The position numbers and the translations under genes are program-made. Source: JBBIII01 sp037446575 (GTDB taxonomy: Bacteria > Bacteroidota > Ignavibacteria > UBA10030). Taken from it: a stretch of DNA of 21,877 nucleotides. The notes under the pieces were generated by a model. That model was given only the letters and a program-made list of their open reading frames with translations, made no database searches and was not told the DNA's origin. The stretch lies in contig JBBIII010000041.1 in the NCBI GenBank assembly GCA_037446575.1, positions 1 through 21,877 on the forward strand, given 5' to 3'. Below, in pieces: positions 1 through 8,001 of this stretch (within the stretch, counting starts at the first letter, position 1; the number at the start of each line of letters is the position of its first letter).

Positions 1-2
1 AC

Positions 3-27
3 GAGAAGTGTCTGACATCTAAATATG
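3..27 (+). repeat. Partial copy of the contig-end repeat
   Basis: These 25 bases are identical to 96-120, so part of the end repeat occurs twice in direct orientation about 93 bases apart. The inner part (6-19) also forms an imperfect inverted repeat with 65-78, with one central mismatch, so it could fold around the small hairpin at 32-51. The contig starts here, so the copy is probably cut by the assembly boundary. Confidence 0.85.
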
Positions 28-31
28 TAAG

Positions 32-51
32 ATTCCCGCCTTCGCGGGAAT
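32..51. repeat. dRS3-like short palindrome
   Basis: A perfect 8-base stem (ATTCCCGC and GCGGGAAT) encloses a CTTC loop. The pattern ATTCCC-N8-GGGAAT matches the layout of the neisserial dRS3 repeat, and very similar palindromes are scattered between genes in many other bacteria. It lies between two copies of the TGTCTGACA-type motif. No run of T follows it, so it does not look like an intrinsic terminator. Confidence 0.7.
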
Positions 52-66
52 GACAGATGAGCTTGA

Positions 67-140
67 TGTCTGACACTTGCCTCAGAATTAGCAATGAGAA
101 GTGTCTGACATCTAAATATGACAACTTTTTAGTCAACCAC
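67..140 (+). repeat. REP-like interspersed repeat, left copy
   Basis: This 74-base segment matches the reverse complement of 21804-21877 with one mismatch. Its left part is a hairpin: arms 67-78 and 99-110 pair apart from one central T:T mismatch, and CTCA (81-84) pairs with TGAG (95-98). The motif GTGTCTGACAC is itself an odd-centred palindrome. Palindromes of this kind often belong to REP or MITE-like families mobilised by Y1 (RAYT/IS200-like) transposases. No transposase gene is in the window, so that link is inference. Confidence 0.85.
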
Positions 141-327
141 CATCCCAATATTAATCTTCAGCGCGGATATAGACCTTGCAAATATCCTTTTACTTAAACT
201 GGAGAATAGATAAAATACAGCTCACTTAGGTCATTAGAATAAAAATTCATATAAGAAAAATTCTCTGCATCTTGTTCTTGTAGATTTCTTTGTGTATCCT
301 AATGGCATAAAAAAGGAATTAGAGATT

Positions 328-462
328 ATGCAAAAAATTTCTAAATCAACTCGTATTATTGATTTAATAGAATCTTCCGCGCTTTCGCCTGAAATAGATA
401 AATCAATTAATGAACTTACAGACATAGCTTGCGGGCATAAATATAATTTCGCAAGCAATTGA
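328..462 (+). CDS. Possible small protein of 44 residues
   Basis: This short ORF encodes a polar peptide beginning MQKISKSTRIIDLIESS and ending in NFASN. I do not recognise a family. The reading frame is open upstream of the ATG to about 237 with no other ATG, so it may be the tail of a decayed gene rather than a complete gene. A weak AAGGA lies about ten bases before the ATG. Its stop codon overlaps the -35 element of the predicted hyd promoter. Codon choice resembles the neighbouring genes, which is the only positive argument. The minus-strand ORF over the same region looks like its shadow. Confidence 0.25.
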   Translation: MQKISKSTRIIDLIESSALSPEIDKSINELTDIACGHKYNFASN

Positions 463-487
463 AGATTTGCTAATAAAGAAATATAAT
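459..487 (+). promoter_or_regulatory. Sigma-70-type promoter for the hyd operon
   Basis: A -35-like TTGAAG (459-464) and a perfect -10 TATAAT (482-487) are separated by exactly 17 bases. Transcription would start near 494 and give a leader of about 40 bases before the hydB start at 536. It is the best promoter in the window and is placed correctly for the hydrogenase operon. No clear operator palindrome is seen beside it. Confidence 0.6.
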
Positions 488-535
488 TAATAAAATTTGT
501 ATTTAGTGATTTAAGCATACACAAATAGGTGACCT

Positions 536-1663
536 TTGAAAAATTATATTCTTGAACGAAATGAGCTTGACTCGCTAATTAATATTCTGAAGAAGCGCAG
601 TTATCGAATTATTGGTCCAATAGTCCGAGATAGCGCGATTATCTATGATGAGATTTCCTCTGCAAACGAACTTCCAATTGGCTGGACAGACGAGCAAACC
701 AACGGTAAGTATCGTCTGAAGAAGAACGACAATGAGGCGGTCTTTGAATGGAATGTAGGACCTCAATCTTGGAAAAAGTTTTTATTCCCGCCTCTTCAAA
801 GAATATTTGCCACTCATAAAAGTGCAAAAGGAATTAATCTTGTAGAAACAACTAAACAGGAGAAGCAGGAGACCAAGCCAGCTAAGTATGCATTCTTTGG
901 CGTACGTTCCTGCGAACTGAATGCAATTTTAATTCAGGATAAAGTTTTTCTTAAAGGTCCGTTTATAGATCCTTTTTACGAGAATAAGCGTACTGGAGCA
1001 TTTATTGTAGCGGTAAATTGCACGAAAGCCGGTGGAACTTGTTTCTGCTCTTCGATGAATATGGGACCAAAAGCCGAATCAGGATTTGACCTTGCATTAA
1101 ACGAAATTATCAATGGTAAGCGACATTACTTTGTTGTTGAAGTAGGGACAGACGCAGGAGCAGATGTTGTAAGAAGTTTAAAGTGCGCAAAAGCAACAGA
1201 TGAGGATGTCGCAAATGTAAGCGCCGTGCGTGAAAACACTGCAAGGCAAATGGGGCGCTCGCTTGAAACAGAAAATTTAAAAAATATTCTATATCAAAAT
1301 TCTGAGCATCCGCGCTGGGAAAAAACCGCCGCACGTTGTTTAACTTGTGCAAATTGCACTATGGTTTGCCCTACCTGTTTTTGCGCAACAGTTGAAGACG
1401 TTACGGATCTTGCGGGCAAACAAGCAGATAGAATCCGGAAATGGGATTCTTGTTTTACACTTGATTTTTCGTACATACATGGAGGCAGTGTACGGGCAAC
1501 TGCAAAAGCGCGCTATAGACAATGGCTGACACATAAATTAGCATCATGGGTTGACCAATTTGGTACATACGGTTGTGTAGGTTGCGGTCGTTGCATCACG
1601 TGGTGCCCTGTAGGCATAGATATAACCGAAGAAGTAAAAGCAATTAAGGAAAATAAAACATAA
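536..1663 (+). CDS. hydB: Group 3b [NiFe] hydrogenase / sulfhydrogenase beta subunit (Fe-S)
   Basis: This is a 375-residue cytoplasmic iron-sulfur subunit that carries electrons between the hydrogenase dimer and the flavoprotein HydG. The C-terminal half has two ferredoxin-type motifs: C268-x2-C271-x2-C274-x3-C278 followed by PTCFC, and C347-x2-C350-x2-C353-x3-C357. The conserved central segments FGVRSCELNA and NCTKAGGTCFC are typical of the HydB/AsrA family. The start is a TTG; an AGGTGA at 527-532 pairs with the 5' part of the anti-Shine-Dalgarno, which fits the short three-base spacing. It is the first gene of the five-gene hyd operon. AsrA-type subunits of anaerobic sulfite reductase are related, but the adjacent hydrogenase subunits settle the role. 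Confidence 0.9.
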   Translation: MKNYILERNELDSLINILKKRSYRIIGPIVRDSAIIYDEISSANELPIGWTDEQTNGKYRLKKNDNEAVFEWNVGPQSWKKFLFPPLQRIFATHKSAKGINLVETTKQEKQETKPAKYAFFGVRSCELNAILIQDKVFLKGPFIDPFYENKRTGAFIVAVNCTKAGGTCFCSSMNMGPKAESGFDLALNEIINGKRHYFVVEVGTDAGADVVRSLKCAKATDEDVANVSAVRENTARQMGRSLETENLKNILYQNSEHPRWEKTAARCLTCANCTMVCPTCFCATVEDVTDLAGKQADRIRKWDSCFTLDFSYIHGGSVRATAKARYRQWLTHKLASWVDQFGTYGCVGCGRCITWCPVGIDITEEVKAIKENKT

Positions 1664-1690
1664 AACAATGCAGTAATAAGGAGATCAGTT

Positions 1691-2152
1691 ATGGAAGACC
1701 TTAAAAAAATTCTTACAGAACATCCTTTTTTCAAGGGATTAACCGAAGAAAATTTTGCATTGATTGTTGGTTGTGCATCAAATGTTCGGTTCGATGCTGG
1801 GCATGTAATTTTACGCGAGGGAGAGGAGGCAAATCAATTTTATTTAATACGCTCAGGAAAAGTTACTGTAGAATTGATGACTCCCAACAAGGGAGCCGTA
1901 ATAATAGAAACCTTAGCGGAAGGAGACATACTCGGATGGTCGTGGCTCGTGCCCCCTTATAACTGGCGCTTTGATGCAAAAGCTGTGGAGCTTACACGAA
2001 TGATTGCTTTAGATGGTAAATGTTTGCGTAATAAATGTGAAAGCGATAACAGACTTGGTTATGAATTACTTAAACGTTTTGCAGATATAATTACTAAAAG
2101 ATTAGAATCAACAAGATTACAATTATTGGATATATATGGCGACCGACCCTAA
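1691..2152 (+). CDS. Stand-alone cyclic-nucleotide-binding-domain protein
   Basis: These 153 residues form one CRP/FNR-type beta-roll sensor domain (about 12-110) plus a helical tail. No helix-turn-helix DNA-binding domain follows, so it is not a complete CRP-like regulator. Typical features are REGEEANQFYLIRSGKV (about 42-58) and a phosphate-binding-cassette-like stretch at 78-98. In the cassette the usual GE is G78-D79 and the PRxA signature is replaced by W92-R93-F94-D95-A96, so it may not bind cAMP in the standard way. It sits between hydB and hydG, and its last 17 bases overlap the hydG start, implying translational coupling. An inferred role is an accessory or ligand-sensing subunit of the hydrogenase. 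Similar proteins occur in other group 3b operons. Confidence 0.85.
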   Translation: MEDLKKILTEHPFFKGLTEENFALIVGCASNVRFDAGHVILREGEEANQFYLIRSGKVTVELMTPNKGAVIIETLAEGDILGWSWLVPPYNWRFDAKAVELTRMIALDGKCLRNKCESDNRLGYELLKRFADIITKRLESTRLQLLDIYGDRP

Positions 2153-3005
2153 TTTGCAAGAATTAAAAATTGATTACAAACGTAATCCAATGCTGCCATG
2201 GCCTTTTCAAATTAAAAGGGTAAAGCGGGAAACTGAAGATACATTTACAGTAGAATTACAGCCGCTTGGCGATTTAGCGGAGTTTGGATTTCAACCTGGT
2301 CAATTCAATATGCTTTATGTTTATGGTGTTGGCGAGATTCCAATTTCCATCAGCGGCGATCCTTCCAATCCGAGAGCGCTTGTTCACACAACGCGCGCTG
2401 TCGGCACAGTAACAAAAGCTATGGATAAAATGCGCCGCGGTGATATTATAGGGATTCGCGGACCTTATGGAACTTCTTGGCCTATTGAACAAGCCGCCGG
2501 GCAGGATGTAGTATTTGTGGCGGGTGGAATCGGATTAGCGCCATTACGTCCGGCGTTGTACGAAGTTGTAGCTCATAGAGAAAAATACGGAAAGGTAGTT
2601 TTGCTATACGGCACAAGAACACCTGCGGATGTACTATTCCGGCAAGAATTAGAAAATTGGAGAGCTCGTTTTGATTTAGAAATATATGTTACAGTTGACC
2701 GCGCAATGAGCGGCTGGAAAGGTAATGTTGGAGTTGTTACAAACTTAATACCTCGCGCGCCGTTTGATCCGCGTAATACTACGGCGTTCGTTTGTGGTCC
2801 GGAAATTATGATGCGTTTTACTGCAATGGAGCTATTTAAGCGAGGTGTAGATAACGAATATATATACGTATCCTTAGAGCGCAATATGAAATGTGCAATA
2901 GGGTTATGTGGACATTGTCAGTTCGGGCCGGTTTTCGTCTGTAAAGATGGTCCCGTTTTTCAATTCAGTCAAATAAAAGATATGCTCGTAAAGTGGGAAA
3001 TATAA
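2136..3005 (+). CDS. hydG: Group 3b [NiFe] hydrogenase / sulfhydrogenase gamma subunit (FAD, NAD(P)-binding)
   Basis: This 289-residue protein is of the ferredoxin-NADP reductase / dihydroorotate dehydrogenase electron-transfer subunit type. It should exchange electrons between NAD(P)H and the Fe-S chain of the hydrogenase. The N-terminal barrel binds FAD, and the Rossmann part contains the GGIGLAPLRPAL motif for NAD(P). A C-terminal [2Fe-2S] site is formed by C253, C258, C261 and C269. The ATG lies inside the end of the preceding cyclic-nucleotide-domain gene. NAD versus NADP preference cannot be read from the sequence alone. Confidence 0.9.
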   Translation: MATDPNLQELKIDYKRNPMLPWPFQIKRVKRETEDTFTVELQPLGDLAEFGFQPGQFNMLYVYGVGEIPISISGDPSNPRALVHTTRAVGTVTKAMDKMRRGDIIGIRGPYGTSWPIEQAAGQDVVFVAGGIGLAPLRPALYEVVAHREKYGKVVLLYGTRTPADVLFRQELENWRARFDLEIYVTVDRAMSGWKGNVGVVTNLIPRAPFDPRNTTAFVCGPEIMMRFTAMELFKRGVDNEYIYVSLERNMKCAIGLCGHCQFGPVFVCKDGPVFQFSQIKDMLVKWEI

Positions 3006-3015
3006 AGCAGTAATA

Positions 3016-3057
3016 AGTATGAAGAACAAAGTATAAAGTATAGAGTATTGATTATTG
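3016..3057. repeat. Heptamer tandem repeat between hydG and hydD
   Basis: Six imperfect 7-base units follow each other: AGTATGA, AGAACAA, AGTATAA, AGTATAG, AGTATTG, ATTATTG. They fill most of the 71-base space between hydG and hydD, the only sizeable gap in an otherwise overlapping operon. Short heptamer arrays like this are known as variable-number repeats in several bacterial groups. An 11-base string just before it (3007-3017) also occurs at 1670-1680, in the other intergenic gap of the operon. Confidence 0.6.
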
Positions 3058-3076
3058 AAATTGGTGGAAGAGGATT

Positions 3077-3854
3077 ATGGCAAATCAGAAAAAGAAACGC
3101 AAACCTAAACTCGCTGTCTGGAAATTTTCCTCCTGCGATGGTTGTCAACTTAGTTTGCTCGACTGTGAAGAAGAATTGCTTGCTGTGGCAGAGCATATAG
3201 AAATAGCAAATTTTCCGGAAGCATCCAGAGCTGTTACAAAGGGACCTTATGATATTTCATTAGTTGAGGGTTCAATTACGACACCACACGATGCCGAGCG
3301 GATTCATCAAGTAAGGCGACAATCAAAGACGTTAATTACGATTGGAGCTTGTGCAACGGCAGGCGGAATTCAAGCTCTGCGCAATTTCAAAGATGTCAAA
3401 CAATTTATTTCGGCTGTTTATGCAAACCCTAAGTACATCGAAACTCTAAATAAGTCTACACCAATTGCCGATCATGTTTTTGTCGATTTCGAACTGCGCG
3501 GCTGTCCGATAAATAAATATCAATTAATCGAAGTGATAAGCGCTTATTTGAACGGACGCAAACCAAATACGCCTACCTATTCAGTTTGTTTAGAATGCAA
3601 ACGTCGGTTTATTACTTGCGGTTTGATTGCGCATGGACCAACATGTCTTGGCCCAGTTACGCAAGCTGGGTGCAATGCGCTATGCCCATCTTATCACCGC
3701 GGTTGTTTCGGTTGTTTTGGACCTAAAGAAACGCCGAATACAAACGCTCTTGCAGAATATTGGAAAACATTAGGTGTAAAAGAAAGCGATTTAGTGCACT
3801 TATTCCGTGGATTCAACGCTTACGCAGAAGCGTTTAGAAAAGAGAGTGAAGCAC

Positions 3855-3865
<11 letters not shown>
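3077..3865 (+). CDS. hydD: Group 3b [NiFe] hydrogenase small (delta) subunit
   Basis: This 262-residue electron-transferring small subunit partners HydA. Ligands for the proximal [4Fe-4S] cluster are C20 and C23 (SSCDGC), C92 (GACATAGG) and C143 (RGCP). Further cysteines for the medial and distal clusters are in CLECK (171-174) and in the C-terminal stretch ending GCFGCFGP. There is no twin-arginine signal, so the enzyme is cytoplasmic, as expected for group 3. A purine-rich GGAAGAGGA precedes the ATG. The last 11 bases overlap the chosen hydA start. Confidence 0.92.
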
Positions 3866-5141
<1,276 letters not shown>

Positions 5142-5306
5142 TATTTCGTTTTTTCGACTTACTTATTGATCAAAAAGACGCTCGGATTACTTTTACAAAT
5201 CGACATCATTTTCTAAAAATATATATATCACGACTATAAACGTGAATCGAAGTTTTCATATAAATTATTTTAAGAACCTTTTTTCATATGAGGAAGGAGG
5301 CAATAT

Positions 5307-5795
5307 ATGGCAAAGTTTGGCGATGTTATGTCTTTTCTTAAAAAAAATAATATTCCTTTTGAAGTTATAGAACATCCTCCGGCTTATTCCGCTCACGAAG
5401 TTGCAGTTGCATCTCATGTTCCTGACAAAGACTTGGCAAAAACGCTTATAGTACAAGCCGATGACAAAAATTGCATGGTAGTTATACCCGGTGATAGGCG
5501 TTTGGACTTGCATCTATTAAAAGATGTAATTAAAGCAAAACATGTTAATCTTTCACATGAAGAAGATTTGAAGTCGTTATTTCCGGATTGCGAGCTTGGA
5601 GCCATGCCGCCTTTCGGAAATTTATATGCGCTTCAAGTGATAGTTGACAATGCTCTTTTAGAAGACGATAAGATTGTTTTTAATGCTTGCTCACATACAA
5701 AAGCAATAAAAATAAAAATGCAAGATTATCTGCAAATAGTAAATCCAATGATTGCCGTGGTTTCACGGTCGCGTTTCGAAATTGACGAGCGGTAA
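5307..5795 (+). CDS. YbaK/ProX-family aminoacyl-tRNA deacylase-like protein
   Basis: This is a single-domain protein of 162 residues in the YbaK/EbsC/ProX editing family, which hydrolyses mischarged aminoacyl-tRNAs in trans. K45 in DLAKTLIV matches the conserved lysine of the family, and GAMPPFG near residue 100 is the usual substrate-pocket loop. A very strong Shine-Dalgarno, AGGAAGGAGG (5291-5300), lies six bases before the ATG. About 165 bases separate it from hydA, and I see no confident promoter there. It is an odd neighbour for hydrogenase genes and may simply be cotranscribed. The exact amino-acid specificity is not visible. Confidence 0.85.
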   Translation: MAKFGDVMSFLKKNNIPFEVIEHPPAYSAHEVAVASHVPDKDLAKTLIVQADDKNCMVVIPGDRRLDLHLLKDVIKAKHVNLSHEEDLKSLFPDCELGAMPPFGNLYALQVIVDNALLEDDKIVFNACSHTKAIKIKMQDYLQIVNPMIAVVSRSRFEIDER

Positions 5796-5939
5796 TATTT
5801 TTACTGATCGGGAAAATCCATTAATTTGGTTAGTGTATGCGTTAATTGCGCCGGCAAATGTGCGGCTTGGAATTTCTCGAATTATATTCTAATAACAAAA
5901 TGACGCTTAGAAAGAGACGTATTATATCAAAACGAAGTA
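5796..5939. other. Intergenic stretch, no convincing gene
   Basis: Between the deacylase and the protease gene there are 144 bases without an ATG-started ORF of useful size. One frame stays open without an ATG from before 5800 to about 5892, and its last part reads like a hydrophobic peptide (ENPLIWLVYALIAPANVRLG), so it could be a remnant of a lost gene. No clear promoter or terminator is visible. Confidence 0.35.
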
Positions 5940-6392
5940 ATGGATTCAGATAGACTTTTAATAGGTGTCGGAAACGAATTTCGTAGCGATGATGGCATAG
6001 GGTTGGCTATAGCGCGTATATTCAAAGAAAAGAAAATTCCCACGCTTATAGTAAAAGAAGAATCGGGCGAGGGCATCGCTTTAATGGAAGCATGGCAAGG
6101 ATTTGACAATGTAATCCTTGTGGATGCAGTTTCATCGGGGGCGGAGCCGGGAAAGATTTATAAAATAGACGCGAATAAGGAAAAAGTGCCTGCGCGTTTT
6201 TTTCATTACTCAACGCACGCTTTTAGCGTTGCAGAAGCGGTGGAATTAGCCCGTGCGGTAAATAAACTTCCAAAGAAATTAATTATTTATGGAATTGAAG
6301 GGAAAAACTTTTCAGCAGGAACAGATATCTCAAAAACTGTAAGATTTTCCTTGTTAAATGTAATTGAGCAAATTTATTTAGATTTAAGTTGA
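5940..6392 (+). CDS. [NiFe] hydrogenase maturation protease (HyaD/HybD/HycI family)
   Basis: This 150-residue endopeptidase removes the C-terminal tail of a hydrogenase large subunit after nickel insertion. The family signature GVGNEFRSDDGIG is at the N-terminus. The three expected nickel-sensing residues are present: D18 (where HybD has E16), D62 and H93, the last two at the same numbers as in E. coli HybD. Shine-Dalgarno complementarity before the ATG is weak. It lies between a hydrogenase with an 8-residue tail (HydA) and one with a 25-residue tail (MvhA), and its position does not say which it processes. No other hydrogenase maturation gene (hypA-F) is in the window. Confidence 0.92.
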   Translation: MDSDRLLIGVGNEFRSDDGIGLAIARIFKEKKIPTLIVKEESGEGIALMEAWQGFDNVILVDAVSSGAEPGKIYKIDANKEKVPARFFHYSTHAFSVAEAVELARAVNKLPKKLIIYGIEGKNFSAGTDISKTVRFSLLNVIEQIYLDLS

Positions 6393-6407
6393 TTAAGAAG
6401 CAATTTT

Positions 6408-6437
6408 TTGAAACTATTTAACAAATAAAAATATGAC
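6408..6437 (+). promoter_or_regulatory. Candidate promoter for hdrCBA
   Basis: TTGAAA (6408-6413) and TATGAC (6432-6437) are separated by 18 bases and lie just upstream of hdrC. The -35 fits the consensus well and the -10 only moderately. The position is right, in the gap between the protease gene and hdrC, but such matches are common in AT-rich DNA. Confidence 0.3.
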
Positions 6438-6460
6438 AATTTCTTATTAAGGATATATAT

Positions 6461-7105
6461 ATGAAGCTTCCTATTTCTTCAGAATTTCGATTGGGTGAGA
6501 AGAGTCTAAAAATAGACACGGGAAAGAAAGTAGTCCGACGAATAAAATTTGAGGCAGAGCTTGACCATGAATTTGGCGAATATATTGCCACTAAAGCTTA
6601 TGGGCAGAAACTACTCGGTTGCATCCAATGCGGCACATGCAGTGCAACTTGCCCATTATCGCATTATATGGATTTTACTCCGCGTAAAATAATTGCTATG
6701 ACGCGTGAGGGTTTTAAAGAAGAAGTATTAAATTCGCTTACTATATGGCTCTGTGCGTCTTGTTATTCTTGCACTGTTGAATGTCCACGCGAAATACACA
6801 TTACAGAAATTATGTACGCTCTCAAACGCGATGCAATTTTACATGGCTATTATCCAAAAAGACTGCCCATTCCAATTCTTGCGCGAGCGTTTCATAAACG
6901 CGTGTTAAATTATGGACGTAACACAGAAAGCTGGGTTATTATGAGCCTTTACTTTAAAACAAATCCATTTGTCGTATTAAGGGAAGCATTATTAGGTCTA
7001 AAATTATTTATTAAAGGGAGATTGTCGCTCCGTACAGAAAAAATTAAAAGGCGCTATCAATTAAAAGCAATTTTAGGCAATGGAAATGGAGGGGCTGAGA
7101 AATGA
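6461..7105 (+). CDS. hdrC: Heterodisulfide reductase subunit C
   Basis: This is a 214-residue iron-sulfur subunit that relays electrons from HdrA to HdrB. Two complete 4-Cys [4Fe-4S] motifs are present: C54-x2-C57-x2-C60-x3-C64 and C98-x2-C101-x2-C104-x3-C108. The DFTPRKI segment between them is characteristic of HdrC. The N-terminus (about 45 residues) and the basic C-terminus are longer than the core fold. AAGGA lies seven bases before the ATG. Its TGA overlaps the hdrB ATG (ATGA), so the two subunits are translationally coupled. Confidence 0.93.
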   Translation: MKLPISSEFRLGEKSLKIDTGKKVVRRIKFEAELDHEFGEYIATKAYGQKLLGCIQCGTCSATCPLSHYMDFTPRKIIAMTREGFKEEVLNSLTIWLCASCYSCTVECPREIHITEIMYALKRDAILHGYYPKRLPIPILARAFHKRVLNYGRNTESWVIMSLYFKTNPFVVLREALLGLKLFIKGRLSLRTEKIKRRYQLKAILGNGNGGAEK

Positions 7106-8001
7106 AATATTTATATTATCCTGGCTGTTCTTTAAAAAGCACTGGACGGGCTTATGGCGAATCTCTCACTGCAGTTTTTAAAGCTCTGGATATACCAATG
7201 GAAGAGTTGCAAGATTGGAACTGTTGCGGCGCTACTTCATACTTTTCTATTGACGAAGAGGATGCGTTTGCTTTAGCGGCGCGTAATTTGGCTTTAGCTG
7301 AAGAGCAATCGTCAGAGACGACTATTAATCTTGTTACTCCATGTAGTGCTTGTTACTTAGTGTTATTAAAAACAGAAAAATTTATCGAGGGCAATCAAAG
7401 TGTCGCATCAAAAATAAACACAAAACTTAAAAATGCAGGTCTATGTTATAATGGACGTGTAAATGTGCGCCACCCATTAGATGTGTTAATTAATGATTAC
7501 GGAGCGGATAATATAGCCAAACGTGTAAAACACCCGCTTAAAGGATACAAAGTAGCATGTTACTATGGGTGTCAAACAATTCGTCCTTATGCTATGTTCG
7601 ATGATTTGTATCTACCGAGCACAATGGATAAAGTAGTGAAAGCGATTGGAGCCGAACCAATAGATTGGTCGTTGAAAACCAGATGCTGTGGAGGCAGTTT
7701 AATAGGAACAATTCAAGAAGCGGGATTAAGATTAAACAGATTTTTACTACGGGACGCTCAAAGATGCGGCGCCTCTATACTCCTAACCTGCTGTCCATTA
7801 TGCCAGCATAATTTGGAATGCTATCAAGATAGAATTAACAGGATGTATGATGAAGACATCGATATTCCAGTTTTATACTTTACGCAATTAATGGGAATCG
7901 CGCTTGGTCTATCGGAAAAGGATTTGAGTTTGCATAGACTTCTAAAGAAACCATCGCTTAAACGATTTACTCAGAAAGGAGCGACGGCACATGCATGGTA
8001 A
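7102..8001 (+). CDS. hdrB: Heterodisulfide reductase subunit B, both non-cubane cluster sites complete
   Basis: This 299-residue catalytic-type subunit has two CCG domains. The ligand sets are C9, C41, C42, C81, C84 and C153, C195, C196, C231, C234. They match closely the spacing of the methanogen HdrB, whose two non-cubane [4Fe-4S] clusters cleave the CoM-S-S-CoB disulfide. All ten cysteines are present, so a real disulfide- or thiol-type chemistry is plausible. Coenzymes M and B are not expected in an ordinary bacterium, so the substrate is unknown. GGAGGGG lies seven bases before the ATG, and the end overlaps hdrA by 11 bases. Confidence 0.94.
   Translation: MKYLYYPGCSLKSTGRAYGESLTAVFKALDIPMEELQDWNCCGATSYFSIDEEDAFALAARNLALAEEQSSETTINLVTPCSACYLVLLKTEKFIEGNQSVASKINTKLKNAGLCYNGRVNVRHPLDVLINDYGADNIAKRVKHPLKGYKVACYYGCQTIRPYAMFDDLYLPSTMDKVVKAIGAEPIDWSLKTRCCGGSLIGTIQEAGLRLNRFLLRDAQRCGASILLTCCPLCQHNLECYQDRINRMYDEDIDIPVLYFTQLMGIALGLSEKDLSLHRLLKKPSLKRFTQKGATAHAW

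Noticed and set aside
1..140. CRISPR array
   Set aside because: Repeats are palindromic, only two or three, of unequal length, and not separated by regular unique spacers; no cas gene is present.
234..524. Minus-strand ORF of 96 residues
   Set aside because: It has no recognisable domain or ribosome site, and it mirrors the more coding-like plus-strand frame at 328-462. It also runs across the predicted hyd promoter.
3807..3854. Upstream start for hydA
   Set aside because: It would add 16 residues from the hydD coding region that do not resemble the family N-terminus; the ATG at 3855 has a better ribosome site and context.
5225..5250. Terminator after hydA
   Set aside because: The only hairpin found (TCACG and CGTGA with an 8-base loop) has a five-base stem, is far from the stop and is not followed by a T-run.
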